DNA of 64,000 nucleotides from JASHPR01 sp963844655 (GTDB taxonomy: Bacteria > Actinomycetota > Actinomycetes > Streptosporangiales > Streptosporangiaceae). Below the pieces are notes generated by a model, which worked only from the letters and a program-made list of their open reading frames with translations, searched no databases and had not been told where the DNA came from. This document shows positions 35,946 to 45,900 of the stretch, in pieces; the stretch's first letter is position 1, and each line of letters begins with the position of its first letter. Made by a program: the position numbers and the translations under genes. The stretch lies in assembly GCA_963844655.1 (NCBI GenBank), contig CAWJPA010000004.1:682001-746000 (forward strand), given 5' to 3'.

Positions 35946-36955
35946 ACATGAACGCCGGGAGCACCGGCACGGTGAGGACCGGGAGCACGGGCCAGCCGCT
36001 GGTCGTGGACCGGCTCTCGGTCCGGTACGGCGACTTCCCGGCGGTGACGGACGCCTCGCTCGAGCTCGGCACCGGCCAGGTGCTCGGGCTCGTCGGCGAG
36101 TCCGGGTCCGGCAAGTCGTCGCTGGCGCTCGCGATCTCGCGGCTGCTGCCGCCCGAGGGGAAGGTCACGTCGGGGACGGCGTGCATTGGCGACGTTGACG
36201 TCACCGCCCTGACGGGAGAGGCGCTCCGGCTGGCCCGCAGCGAGCTGGTGGCCTACATCCCGCAGGACGCGTCCGCGGCGCTCAACCCGGTGCACCGGGC
36301 GGGCCGGCAGATCGCCGAGGTGTTCCGGCTCCGGTACCGCCTGGACGACACCGCCGCGATGGCCCAGGCGGTGCAGCTGCTGGCCCAGGTCGGGATCCGG
36401 CGGCCCGAGGACACCGCGCGGCGGTACCCGCACGAGCTGTCCGGCGGCATGCGGCAGCGGGTGATGATCGCGATGGCCATCGCGCTGCGCCCGGCGCTGC
36501 TGGTGGCCGACGAGCCGACCACGGCGCTGGACGTCACGGTGCAGGCGGAGATCATCTCGCTGGTGCGGGAACTCCAGGCCGAATACCGCACCACGCTGCT
36601 GTGGATCACCCACGACATGGGGGTCGTGGCCGAGATCGCCGACGACGTCGCCGTGATGTACGGCGGCCGCATCGTCGAGCACTCCACGGCCCGCAACGTG
36701 TTCGCCACGCCGCTGCACCCGTACACCAAGGCGCTGCTGTCCAGCTTCACCACCGGCCGCCTGGCCCGGCCGAAGACACCGTTCGAGACGATCAAGGGCT
36801 CTCCCCCGGTCGACCGGATCCCGCCCGGCTGCCCGTTCCACCCCCGCTGCCCGCTGGCCGTGGACCGGTGCCGCACCGAAGTGCCGCTGCCGCGCGAGGC
36901 CGGCCCCGCCCACCGGGTGGCCTGCCACCTGGCCGAGGGGGCCCACCATGGCTGA
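35942..36955 (+). CDS. ABC ATPase, DppD/OppD type
   Basis: This 337-aa ATPase has Walker A GESGSGKSS, signature ELSGGMRQR, Walker B ALLVADEPTTALD and the H-loop ITHDMG. Its C-terminal oligopeptide domain (GCPFHPRCPLAVDRC) has the cysteines that bind an iron-sulfur cluster in some DppD proteins. The GTG at 35942 overlaps the permease stop (GTGA) with GGAG five bases before; ATG 35948 is an alternative. Confidence 0.9.
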   Translation: MNMNAGSTGTVRTGSTGQPLVVDRLSVRYGDFPAVTDASLELGTGQVLGLVGESGSGKSSLALAISRLLPPEGKVTSGTACIGDVDVTALTGEALRLARSELVAYIPQDASAALNPVHRAGRQIAEVFRLRYRLDDTAAMAQAVQLLAQVGIRRPEDTARRYPHELSGGMRQRVMIAMAIALRPALLVADEPTTALDVTVQAEIISLVRELQAEYRTTLLWITHDMGVVAEIADDVAVMYGGRIVEHSTARNVFATPLHPYTKALLSSFTTGRLARPKTPFETIKGSPPVDRIPPGCPFHPRCPLAVDRCRTEVPLPREAGPAHRVACHLAEGAHHG

Positions 36956-37943
36956 CTCGCCTCCGCTGGTCGAGTTCGCGGATGTGACCAAGCGCTTCGG
37001 CCATGTCCACGCCGTGGACGGGATGTCGTTCGTCATCCGGCCGGGCCGGACCCTCGGGATGGTCGGGGAATCGGGCTGTGGCAAGAGCACGGTCGCGCGC
37101 CTGGTGCTGGGGCTCGAGCTCGCCACGGCGGGGAGCCTGCGGTTCGATGGCCGGCCCTACCCGCGTTCCGACCGGGGGCTGCGGGCGCTGCGCCGCCACG
37201 TGGCCATGGTGTTCCAGGACCCGTACGAGTCCCTGGACCCGCGGCTGACGCTGCGCGAGATCGTGGCCGAGCCGCTCAAGGCGCACGGGCTGTGGCGCGG
37301 CGGCGGGGCCCAGCGGGTGCGGGAACTGCTGGACGCGGCCGGCCTGCCCGGGGCCGATCTCGGCTCCAGGCCCGGCGACTACTCCGGCGGCGGGCGGCAG
37401 CGGATCGGCATCGCCCGCGCGCTGGCCTGCCGCCCCCGGCTCGTGGTCTGCGACGAGCCGACCTCGGCCCTGGACGTCTCGATCCAGGCGCAGATCATCA
37501 ACCTGCTGCTGCGGCTGCAGGCCGAGCACGGGCTCGCCTACCTGTTCATCTCCCACGACCTCGACGTGGTGCGGCGGGTCAGCGACGACGTGGCCGTGGT
37601 GTACGCCGGCGCCATCATGGAGGAGGGGCCGACCAGCGAGGTCACCGCCGACCCGCAGCACCCCTACACCCGCGCCCTGCTGTCCGCCGTGGCCGGGCTG
37701 TCCCCGGACGAGCGGCGGCTTGACCGCCGGATCCGGCTCGGCGAGGAGCGCGCGGCCGCACCCGGGGGCTGCCCGTTCGCGGGCCGGTGCCCGGCCGTTC
37801 ACGACGCGTGCTCCACCCGGCCCCCGCTGCAGGACATCGGCCAGGGCCGGCGGGTCGCCTGCCACCTCGTCACCCCGGGGCAGGCCGTCCCGCAGCTCGC
37901 TCCGGCGCACGAGAGCACAGCGCGGGAGGATCCGCCGCCGTGA
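36948..37943 (+). CDS. ABC ATPase, DppF/OppF type
   Basis: This 331-aa ATPase has Walker A GESGCGKST, a signature YSGGGRQRIGIARAL, Walker B LVVCDEPTSALD and the His switch ISHDLD. The C-terminal GCPFAGRCPAVHDACS completes the DppF domain. The signature has Gly instead of the usual Gln-Arg-rich form (SGGGRQR rather than SGGQRQR), a minor variation. Its ATG overlaps the DppD-like gene by eight bases. The last gene of the importer overlaps the hydrolase start. Confidence 0.9.
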   Translation: MADSPPLVEFADVTKRFGHVHAVDGMSFVIRPGRTLGMVGESGCGKSTVARLVLGLELATAGSLRFDGRPYPRSDRGLRALRRHVAMVFQDPYESLDPRLTLREIVAEPLKAHGLWRGGGAQRVRELLDAAGLPGADLGSRPGDYSGGGRQRIGIARALACRPRLVVCDEPTSALDVSIQAQIINLLLRLQAEHGLAYLFISHDLDVVRRVSDDVAVVYAGAIMEEGPTSEVTADPQHPYTRALLSAVAGLSPDERRLDRRIRLGEERAAAPGGCPFAGRCPAVHDACSTRPPLQDIGQGRRVACHLVTPGQAVPQLAPAHESTAREDPPP

Positions 37944-39976
37944 CCAGCAGCGCAGAGACCGCCCTGTCCCCGGTGCGCACGGTGCCGCACGCGTGGATCC
38001 CGATGCCGGACGGGACCAGGCTGGCCGCCAGGATCTGGCTGCCCGAGGATGCCGAGGTGGCGCCGGTCCCGGCCATCCTCGACTTCCTGCCCTACCGGCA
38101 AGGCGACCTGATGGCCACCAGGGACGCCGTCATCTACCCGTACCTCGCCGCCCGCGGCTACGCCTGCGCCCGGGTGGACCTGCGCGGCACCGGCAACTCC
38201 GAGGGCATCATCACCGACGAGTACACCGAGACCGAGCTGCAGGACGGCTGCGACGTGATCGCCTGGCTGGCCGCCCAGCCGTGGTGCGACGGGAACGTCG
38301 GCATGACGGGCATCTCCTGGGGCGGGTTCAACAGCCTCCAGGTCGCGGCCCGGCGCCCGGCCGCGCTGCGGGCCATCATCACGCTGTGCGCCAGCGACGA
38401 CCGCTACGCCGACGACGTGCACTACCGCGGGGGCTGCGTGCTGGGCGTGGACATGCTGCAGTGGGCGGTGTCGATGCTGACCTGGAACGCGCTGCCGTCC
38501 GACCCGGCCGTCACCGGGCCCGGCTGGCGCCAGCAGTGGGCCGAGCGGCTGGCCCTGACCCCGGCGTTCATCGGGCCGTGGCTGGAGCACCAGCTCAGGG
38601 ACGGCTACTGGCGGCACGGCTCGGTGCGCGAGGACTACGCGGCCATCGACGTGCCGGTGTACGCCGTCGGCGGGTGGTCCGACGGGTACACCGACGCGAT
38701 CCCGCGGCTGCTGGCCGGCCTGCCCGGGCCGCGCAAGGGCCTCATCGGCCCGTGGTCGCACGCGTTCCCGAACAGCTCGGTGCCCGGGCCCGAGATCGGG
38801 TTCCTGGAGGAGTCGCTGCGATGGTGGGACCACTGGCTCAAGGGCGCCGACACCGGGATCATGGACGAGCCGATGCTCCGGGTCTGGATGCAGGAGTACA
38901 CCCCGCCCGCCCCCTACCACCCGGACTGGCCGGGGCGCTGGGTGGCCGAGCCGTGCTGGCCGCCGCCTGAGGACCGGGCCCGGCGGCTGTACCTCGACGC
39001 GGCCGGCGGCGGCCAGCTGTCGGACCGCCCCGGTGACGGCGGCGTGCGCGGCCACCGCGGCGACGACACGGCCGGACTGGACGCCGGGTCCCTCACCGCC
39101 GACGGCGGGTTCGGGGACTGGCCCGGTGACCAGCGCGGCGAGGACGGGCGCTCGCTCTGCTTCACCACCGGCCCGCTCGATGAGGCCGTCGAGATCCTGG
39201 GCTGCGTGCGGGTGAGCCTGATGGTGACCAGCGACCGGCCGGGCGCGAGCGTCGTGGTCCGGCTCTGCGACGTCGCGCCGGACGGCGAGTCCCTGCTGGT
39301 CACCAGGGACCTGTTCAACCTCACGCACCGGGCCGGCCACGACTGCGCCGAGCCGCTGGTGCCCGGCGAGCCCGCCCGGGCCGGGTTCCCGCTGAAGGTC
39401 ATCGCGCACCGGTTCGAGGCCGGCCACCGGATCCGGGTGTCGGTGTCCACCACGTACTGGCCGTGGATGTGGCCGCACCCCGAGCCGGTGCGGCTGGGCC
39501 TGCACTGCGGGGAGAACAGCTTCGTGGAGCTGCCGGTGCGGCGGCCCCGCGCGGAGGACGAGACGCTCCGGCCGTTCGGGCCGCCGGAGCGGCCCGGCGG
39601 CATCGCCTATGAGGTGCTTGGCCGGCGGCCGACGCAGCGCACCATCACCCGCGACCTGGCCGCCGGGTCGGCCGAAGTGCTGTTCGACTGGGACGTGGGC
39701 GGGAACTTCCGGCTGACCGAGGCCGGGATCGAGGCCGACGGCACGAACGTGACCCGGTACCGGATCAAGGCCGGGCAGCCGCTGTCGGCCGAGGTCGTGA
39801 CCGAGCAGTCCGCGTCGCTGGCGTCCGGCCTGTTCGACGTGGCCGTGGCGGCGACCGGGCGGATGACCGCGGACGCCACGAGGTTCCTGGTCACGATGGA
39901 CCTTGACGCGCGGGAGAACGGCCACCGGGTCTACGCCCGCCAGTGGCACCTCGAGTTCCCGCGGAACGGCACCTGA
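37940..39976 (+). CDS. CocE/NonD family hydrolase (X-Pro dipeptidyl-peptidase S15-like)
   Basis: This 678-aa protein has the alpha/beta core with the nucleophile in GISWGGFNSLQ and the RGTGNSEG motif before it. Asp is in AVGGWSDGYTDA and the likely catalytic His in GPWSHAFPN. A C-terminal jelly-roll (X-Pro peptidase C-domain, about residues 380-560) follows. Known members are cocaine esterase, glutaryl-7-ACA acylase and X-Pro peptidases; they hydrolyse esters or amides. A GTG start overlaps the DppF-like stop. Co-transcription with the importer suggests hydrolysis of the imported compound. Confidence 0.88.
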   Translation: MTSSAETALSPVRTVPHAWIPMPDGTRLAARIWLPEDAEVAPVPAILDFLPYRQGDLMATRDAVIYPYLAARGYACARVDLRGTGNSEGIITDEYTETELQDGCDVIAWLAAQPWCDGNVGMTGISWGGFNSLQVAARRPAALRAIITLCASDDRYADDVHYRGGCVLGVDMLQWAVSMLTWNALPSDPAVTGPGWRQQWAERLALTPAFIGPWLEHQLRDGYWRHGSVREDYAAIDVPVYAVGGWSDGYTDAIPRLLAGLPGPRKGLIGPWSHAFPNSSVPGPEIGFLEESLRWWDHWLKGADTGIMDEPMLRVWMQEYTPPAPYHPDWPGRWVAEPCWPPPEDRARRLYLDAAGGGQLSDRPGDGGVRGHRGDDTAGLDAGSLTADGGFGDWPGDQRGEDGRSLCFTTGPLDEAVEILGCVRVSLMVTSDRPGASVVVRLCDVAPDGESLLVTRDLFNLTHRAGHDCAEPLVPGEPARAGFPLKVIAHRFEAGHRIRVSVSTTYWPWMWPHPEPVRLGLHCGENSFVELPVRRPRAEDETLRPFGPPERPGGIAYEVLGRRPTQRTITRDLAAGSAEVLFDWDVGGNFRLTEAGIEADGTNVTRYRIKAGQPLSAEVVTEQSASLASGLFDVAVAATGRMTADATRFLVTMDLDARENGHRVYARQWHLEFPRNGT

Positions 39977-39987
39977 GGAGGAGGCCC

Positions 39988-41115
39988 ATGGACACCAGCG
40001 CGACGGTGGCGGGACCGGCCGGGGCGGTTAGCGTAGTGCCGGTTATTTCCTGGGACTGGTACCGGGATCCGCGGGTGCTGGAGGTGGAAGAGCGGCGGTT
40101 GCTGCGGCCCGCCTGGCAGTATGTCGGGCCGCTGGAGCGCCTGGGCCAGCCCGGTGATCACATCGTCGGCCGGCTCGGGCGGGTGCCGGTCGTGGTGGTC
40201 CGCGGCGGGGACGGCGAGCTGCGCGGCTTCCTCAACGTGTGCCGGCACCGGGGCAGCCTGGTGGCGGCGGCCGACGGGAACGCGCCGCGGCTGAAGTGCC
40301 CCTACCACGCCTGGACCTACAACCTGGACGGGACGCTGCGGTCGGCGCCGCAGTGCGGGCCGGAGATCGAGGCCGAGCTGCCGGAGCTCGGCCTGGTGCC
40401 GGTGCGGGTGGCCACGCTGGGGCCGTTCGTGTTCGCCAGCCTGGCCGCGGACGGGCCGTCGCTGGACGAGGTGGCCGGCGACCTGGCCGAGGTCATCGCC
40501 GAGGTCGGCCTCGACCTCGGCGGGCTGCGGCTGCGGCAGCGGTTCGAGTACACGGTGCCGTCGAACTGGAAGATCCACATTGAGAACTACCTAGAGTGCT
40601 ACCACTGCCCGGTCGCGCACCCGGGATTCTCCTCGGTGATGGAGGTCGGGCCTGAGCACTACCAGCTGGCCGCCACCGCCTGCCGGCTGAGCCACCGGGC
40701 GCCGGTGCGGCGCAGCGCCGCGGCCGCGTACGCCACGGACGGCAGCGTCACCGCGGGCAGCTACCACCTGCTGCTGCCCAACGTGAAGATCAACATCAAC
40801 CCCGGGCGGCAGAACCTGTCCATCGGGCCCGTCTACCCGGACGGGGTGGACCGGACGGCCGGGTTCCTCGACTACTACTTCGGCGCCGACGCGGACGAGG
40901 AGTGGGTCGACTCGATGATGGCGTTCGACACCGACGTGGGCAACGAGGACATCGCGCTGGTCGCGGCGGCCCAGGCCGGGGTGGCGGGCAGCTGGATCGA
41001 CCGCGGCCGGATCCTCCCCCAGGAGCGGCTGCTGGCCGCGTTCCAGCAGCACGTACACGACGCCTGCGCCGACGAGGTCCCCTCCGGCCTCGGTGCCGAC
41101 CGCCATTCGCCCTGA
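39988..41115 (+). CDS. Rieske non-heme iron oxygenase, alpha subunit
   Basis: This 375-aa protein has an N-terminal Rieske [2Fe-2S] site, CRHRG and CPYHAW (CxH...CxxH), at about residues 85-110. A C-terminal catalytic domain with mononuclear iron ligands follows in NYLECYHCPVAH and an acidic DTDVGNED. It resembles the single-component aromatic or choline-monooxygenase-like group; no reductase or ferredoxin gene follows. The ATG at 39988 has GAGGAGGAGG upstream. It is the last gene of the long catabolic operon and the last high-GC gene before the island. Confidence 0.88.
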   Translation: MDTSATVAGPAGAVSVVPVISWDWYRDPRVLEVEERRLLRPAWQYVGPLERLGQPGDHIVGRLGRVPVVVVRGGDGELRGFLNVCRHRGSLVAAADGNAPRLKCPYHAWTYNLDGTLRSAPQCGPEIEAELPELGLVPVRVATLGPFVFASLAADGPSLDEVAGDLAEVIAEVGLDLGGLRLRQRFEYTVPSNWKIHIENYLECYHCPVAHPGFSSVMEVGPEHYQLAATACRLSHRAPVRRSAAAAYATDGSVTAGSYHLLLPNVKININPGRQNLSIGPVYPDGVDRTAGFLDYYFGADADEEWVDSMMAFDTDVGNEDIALVAAAQAGVAGSWIDRGRILPQERLLAAFQQHVHDACADEVPSGLGADRHSP

Positions 41116-41137
41116 GGACTCGCGCGAAGACGACCGC

Positions 41138-41169
41138 TCTTCTCAACGGCATTTCTTCTCAACGGCATT
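41138..41169 (+). repeat. Perfect tandem 16-bp repeat at island boundary
   Basis: TCTTCTCAACGGCATT occurs twice without spacer (41138-41153, 41154-41169), 22 bases after the Rieske gene stop and about 130 bases before the trypco2 gene. It could be an operator, a leftover of a recombination event at the island edge, or a simple duplication. The latter two are inferences. Confidence 0.75.
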
Positions 41170-41298
41170 AGCCCAGTGCGGGCCCAGTTCGGGCACAACG
41201 GTGGCAAGATGGGGCGCTGGCACCCACCAGGGACTAGCCATGCATCACTACCAAAACTGTGCGCAGATACGATCGCCTGGCCATGACGGAGGTATTCA

Positions 41299-41667
41299 GT
41301 GGACGAGATGGGGGGCGCCGTAGACCTTGCGGATGCGATTGAAGCACTCCGCGGGGCTCTCGTTCAAGCCATGCGGGATGGCCAGCGGAGCCGGGTGCGC
41401 TTTCGCGTGGAGCCGGTCGAGTTAACCGTCCAGGTAGGCGTTACCCGGACTGGCAAAGGGGCCGCGGGAGTCAAGTGGCACATCTTGACGATGGGCGGTG
41501 AGCGATCCCGCCAGCTGCAGTCCATGCAAACGTTAAAGATACGTCTGGCTCCTTTCCTCTTCGACGACACCGGCAGAGTGCTGGAACCAGCCGAGCAGCT
41601 GGTCATCGACCAGGCCGGCAGCGAAGCTTGTACGCCGACCGAGCGCGCCTCACACGACCCCGCGTAG
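41299..41667 (+). CDS. Trypco2-domain protein
   Basis: This 122-aa protein matches the trypsin-co-occurring domain 2 pattern: LADAIEALRGALVQAM, then VRFRVEPVELTVQV, GAAGVKWHILTMGG and a final LKIRLAP. Trypco domains are named for their association with trypsin-like proteases in predicted biological-conflict systems and are thought to link sensor and protease. The GTG at 41299 follows GGAGG with 6-base spacing. The protease gene starts 11 bases downstream. No signal peptide or transmembrane segment. Confidence 0.83.
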   Translation: MDEMGGAVDLADAIEALRGALVQAMRDGQRSRVRFRVEPVELTVQVGVTRTGKGAAGVKWHILTMGGERSRQLQSMQTLKIRLAPFLFDDTGRVLEPAEQLVIDQAGSEACTPTERASHDPA

Positions 41668-41677
41668 GCGACTCACC

Positions 41678-42988
41678 ATGGACGCCGTGGAGACCAGCCG
41701 CATCGCGTTGATCCGCTTTAGAGCGCCGGATGGCACCCTGTGCGTGGGATCTGGCCTTCTGATAAACGACCGAGCAATACTTACGGCTGACCATGTGGCC
41801 GACGGCGCTGGCCATCGCGTCGATATCCAGGGACGCTCACGCGAGGTTTCGCAGGTCCTCCGGTCGGGCTCGCCGACTGTCGACCTGGCCATCCTGCGCC
41901 TGAAAGAAGCGATCGCTGGCTTAACCCCGCTCCGCTGTGCACGCGTAAATCAAGACAAATTCGGCCAGATCAGCGGCTGCGCGGCAATCGGATTCCCGCG
42001 CTGGAAACGGGACGGTGACAACCGCCGGTCGGCCCAGGTCGATGGGACGATCCCGACCGGCGAGGGACTTGAGCCAGTCTCTGGCCACGGACTCCAGTTT
42101 GGATTCCTGACCCTCGTCGGAAACCGCAAGCCCGCGAACGCGATCCCGAAGGGTCCGATCACCGAGGCGGGAACAACCACTCCGTGGGGAGGCATGTCAG
42201 GAGCGGTGGTCATCGCCGGAGACAACTGGGTCATAGGAGTCGTTCGCAGTATCAACCTGGCCGCCGACGGCCGATCGCTGACGGTAACTCCCTTGAACGC
42301 CTTAGACGATCTACCTGACCGCAGACGTCGTGATGAATTCTGGGAAGCCCTTGGGGTGCGCTATCCGGACGCCTTGCCCCAGCTTCCGGCGCAACAGCGC
42401 TCGAGTGCCCAGCCTCGAGACTATGAATATGATATCTATGTCAGCTACTGGCACAAGAGCTTTATCGACCCCTGGATTCGAAATCGGTTCATCCAGCCGT
42501 TCAAGAATGTTCTCTTCGAGGAACTAGGCCGGCCGCCATCAATATTTATGGCCCATGATTCCCAGAATGGTACCGAGTCTATCAGGGCATCCCGAGTGCT
42601 CTTGGCTATCCTATCCAAACAGTATTTCTATGATGATCACTGCCGCATCGCCTTCGAGTCAATGCTGCAGAGGCAGGCCAGCGAAGAGTTCAGCATTTCC
42701 GAAAGGCCAGTGCGCCTGGTGCATGCGATTGTTGCTCATGACTTCCGGTCCGAGGAGGCGGTGCCTGCAGAATATCGCGGCAAGTTTGATCCCATAAACT
42801 TCAAGGACTGGGCCTACGATTTCGAGATACAGGACTGGCAGATTTTCAGGTCCTTCAGTGATGCCGTAAGCAACCTCGCTTGCGACATCGCGGCCGCTGT
42901 CATGCAGGCACCTGCCTGGCGTTCGGAATTTCCACTGCAAATCCCGCCAACAGTGAGGTCGCCGATCCAGCGAAGGCCGACATTCTGA
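41678..42988 (+). CDS. Trypsin-like serine protease fused to TIR-like domain
   Basis: This 436-aa protein has an N-terminal trypsin-like protease (about 1-230) with a complete triad: His39 in LTADHVAD, Asp69 in TVDLAILRL and Ser174 in GGMSGAVV. No signal peptide is present, so it acts in the cytosol. Residues about 249-400 look like a TIR/FxsC-like domain (YEYDIYVSYWHKSF, SRVLLAILSKQYFY). In TIR NADases the catalytic Glu lies three residues after Cys in a WCxxE motif; here the segment reads HCRIAF, so the Glu appears missing. The stop overlaps the next ATG by one base (TGATG). Confidence 0.82.
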   Translation: MDAVETSRIALIRFRAPDGTLCVGSGLLINDRAILTADHVADGAGHRVDIQGRSREVSQVLRSGSPTVDLAILRLKEAIAGLTPLRCARVNQDKFGQISGCAAIGFPRWKRDGDNRRSAQVDGTIPTGEGLEPVSGHGLQFGFLTLVGNRKPANAIPKGPITEAGTTTPWGGMSGAVVIAGDNWVIGVVRSINLAADGRSLTVTPLNALDDLPDRRRRDEFWEALGVRYPDALPQLPAQQRSSAQPRDYEYDIYVSYWHKSFIDPWIRNRFIQPFKNVLFEELGRPPSIFMAHDSQNGTESIRASRVLLAILSKQYFYDDHCRIAFESMLQRQASEEFSISERPVRLVHAIVAHDFRSEEAVPAEYRGKFDPINFKDWAYDFEIQDWQIFRSFSDAVSNLACDIAAAVMQAPAWRSEFPLQIPPTVRSPIQRRPTF

Positions 42989-45900
42989 TGACCCCGAAAG
43001 GCCAGGTAATCACATTCTACTCCTACAAGGGTGGCGTAGGAAGAAGTTCTCTCGTGGCCAGCGTAGCCGTAACGCTGGCCAGCTGGGGAAAGAAAGTTGT
43101 CTGTGTCGACTGGGATCTTGAGGCCCCTGGCCTGAGCATATATTTCGAGCCATACATTGACCCGGTCAGCACTGGCCTGCTGGATTTGACCGAAGATATC
43201 CAGGCCAAGCCCAGCATATCGTGGCGTGACTACGTCACCCCGGCACGCCTCCCGCAGGGCGGCAAGCTCGACCTCATTCCGGCAGGAGGCAGGGAAAGCT
43301 ACTCAGACCGTGTCCAGGCGCTTAGCTGGGACGATCTTTTTGATAAATACAAATTTGGGCAATACCTAGAGTTGATGCGGCGCGACCTTAAAGAAGAGTA
43401 TGACTTTGTCCTAATCGACAGCCGAACGGGGCTCAGCGATGTCGGCGGAATCTGCGCCGTTCAGCTCCCAGACCTGCTTATAGTTCTGGTTACGACGAAC
43501 GACCAGAGCATCAGCGGCACTGCCGATATCGCACGGCGAATCCCGATTGCCCGCGACGCACTGACATTCGACCGCTTGGCCTTGCCCATTATCCCCATCC
43601 TGAGCAAATTTGACGCACGTGAGGAACGTGAACTTGGGCATCGCTGGCTTGGTCGTACTGCCGAGCGTCTTGGTTCGCTGTATATGCCTTGGCTTCCAGT
43701 GGGCCATGAGGTAATAGATGTTCTGGAACGGACGACCATACCATACGTATCGTCGTGGAATTTCGGTGAACGGATCCCCCCTTTAGAGGAGAGGTCCTCC
43801 AATCCTGAATCTGTGAACTGGGCCATCGACAATCTGTCAGCTCTCATGATTAATGGCCTGGCTGATGTGGCCGGCCTGATCTCTGATCGAGACTCATTTG
43901 TACGGAAGGCCAGGACGCAAGCAGCTACCCTGGCAGCGACATACGATGTTTTCATCAGCGCCGGAAAGCATAATAGCTCGAAAATGAAGAAACTTGCGGA
44001 CGTGCTGTCGGATGATGGATTCCTGGTGCTTACTGATGATCTGATCGCCGAGGGCAGCGAATGGGCTGACCAGGTCGAGGTTGCCCTCCGGGTGAGTTCT
44101 CATCTGGTTCTGCTTGTGGACGAGAGTCTCTCTAAGCCGCAGGAAGTAGAGCTGGAAATATTCCTCGCTGCAACTGTCCGGCGGGAAATCGACAGTCACG
44201 TAGTTCTCATTCTGACTCGTGATCAGTTCCAGCAGTCGCTCAAGGGCCTGAACCGGTTTCAGCAAATCGGCTGGACTACAGGCCGCCGCGCTGCTGCGGC
44301 TGTTGAGGATGCGCTATCGCTGCGCGGGCGGGGCGATGTCACGCAGTGGCAATCGGTGCTCAGCGAAAGGGATCGCACTCTGGGCTCCGATCACCCCGCG
44401 GTCTTTGCTACACGCACGAACCTGGCCAGGGCATACCTGGAGGCCGGCCGGCCCGAAGAAGCAATGGAGTTGCTCGAGCCCACATTCGCGCGGCAGGCGC
44501 AGGACCAGGGCCCAGATGACTCAGCAGTCTTTAACAGTGCTGTGCAGCTGGCCAGGGCATACCTGGAGGCGGACCGGCCCGATCGGGCCATCGAGCTGCT
44601 CCGGCACAGCCTCGACAGCGACGTACAGCTCCTCGACCCAGATGACCCCGTACTCCTCAACACCTTCGTGAACCTGGCCAGCGCATACCTGGAGGCCGGC
44701 CGGCCCGAACGGGCCATCGAGCTGCTCCGGCACAGCCTCGACAGCGACGTACAGGTCCTCGACCCAGATGACCCGATACTCCTGGCCACCGCGGCGACTC
44801 TGGCCAGGGCATACCTGGCCACCGGCCACCCCGAACAGGCAATCGACGTGCTCCGGCTGACTCTCGACCGTCAGACGCGTGAGCTGAGCCCAGATGACCC
44901 AGCCATCATTACCACCCGCACCACGCTGGCCTCGGCCTACCTCGAGACCGGCCACTTCGAGCAGGCCATCGACATGCTCGAGCCCAGCCTCGACCTCCAG
45001 GTGCAGGTCCTCGAGCCAGAGGACCCGGCGCTCCTGGGCACCGCGGCGAACCTGGCCAAGGCGTACCTGGAGACCGGCCACCTCGAACAGGCGATCCAGC
45101 TGCTCGAGCCCACCCTTGACCGCCAGGTGCAGGTGCTCGGACCTGACGACCCGGTGCTCCTGGCCACCGCGGCGAACCTGGCCAGGGCGTACCTGGAGAC
45201 CGGCCACCCCGAACACGCGATCCAGCTGCTCGAACCCACTCTCAATCGCCAGGCGCAGGCCCTCGGACCAAGCGACCCGGTGCTCGTAGCCACCGCGGCC
45301 ACCCTGGCCAGGGCGTACCTGGAAACCGGGCAACCCGAACAGGCAATCGATGTGCTCCGGCCCACCCTCGACCGCCAGGCGCAGGCCCTCCGACCAGACG
45401 ACCCGGTGCTCGTAGCCACCGCGGCTACCCTGGCCAGGGCGTACCTGGAAACCGGGCAACCCGAACAGGCAATCCAGCTGCTTCGGCATAGCCTCGACGG
45501 CGCGGCCCAAGCCCTCGATCCAGACGACCCGGTGCTCCTGGCCGCCGCGGCCACCTTGGCCAGGGCATACCTGGAAACCGGCCAGCCCGGACAGGCGATC
45601 CAGCTGCTTCGGCCCACCCTCGACCGCCAGGCGCAGGCCCTCGGACCAAACGATCCTGTGCTCCTGGCCACCGCGGCCACCCTGGCCAGGGCATACATGG
45701 AAACGGGGCAACCCGAACAGGCAATCCAGCTTAGCGAGCAGATAGGGCCAGCACAGATTCGGGTGCTGCTCGAGCAGCTTGAAGCCCAGGACGCGGTCGT
45801 GCGGCAGACCGCCGTCGCAGCACTCGCCGGACGGCAAGAGCCCAGCGTGACCCAAGCCCTCCAAGAACGCCTCGAAGACCCAGCCCCCGCCGTACGGCAG

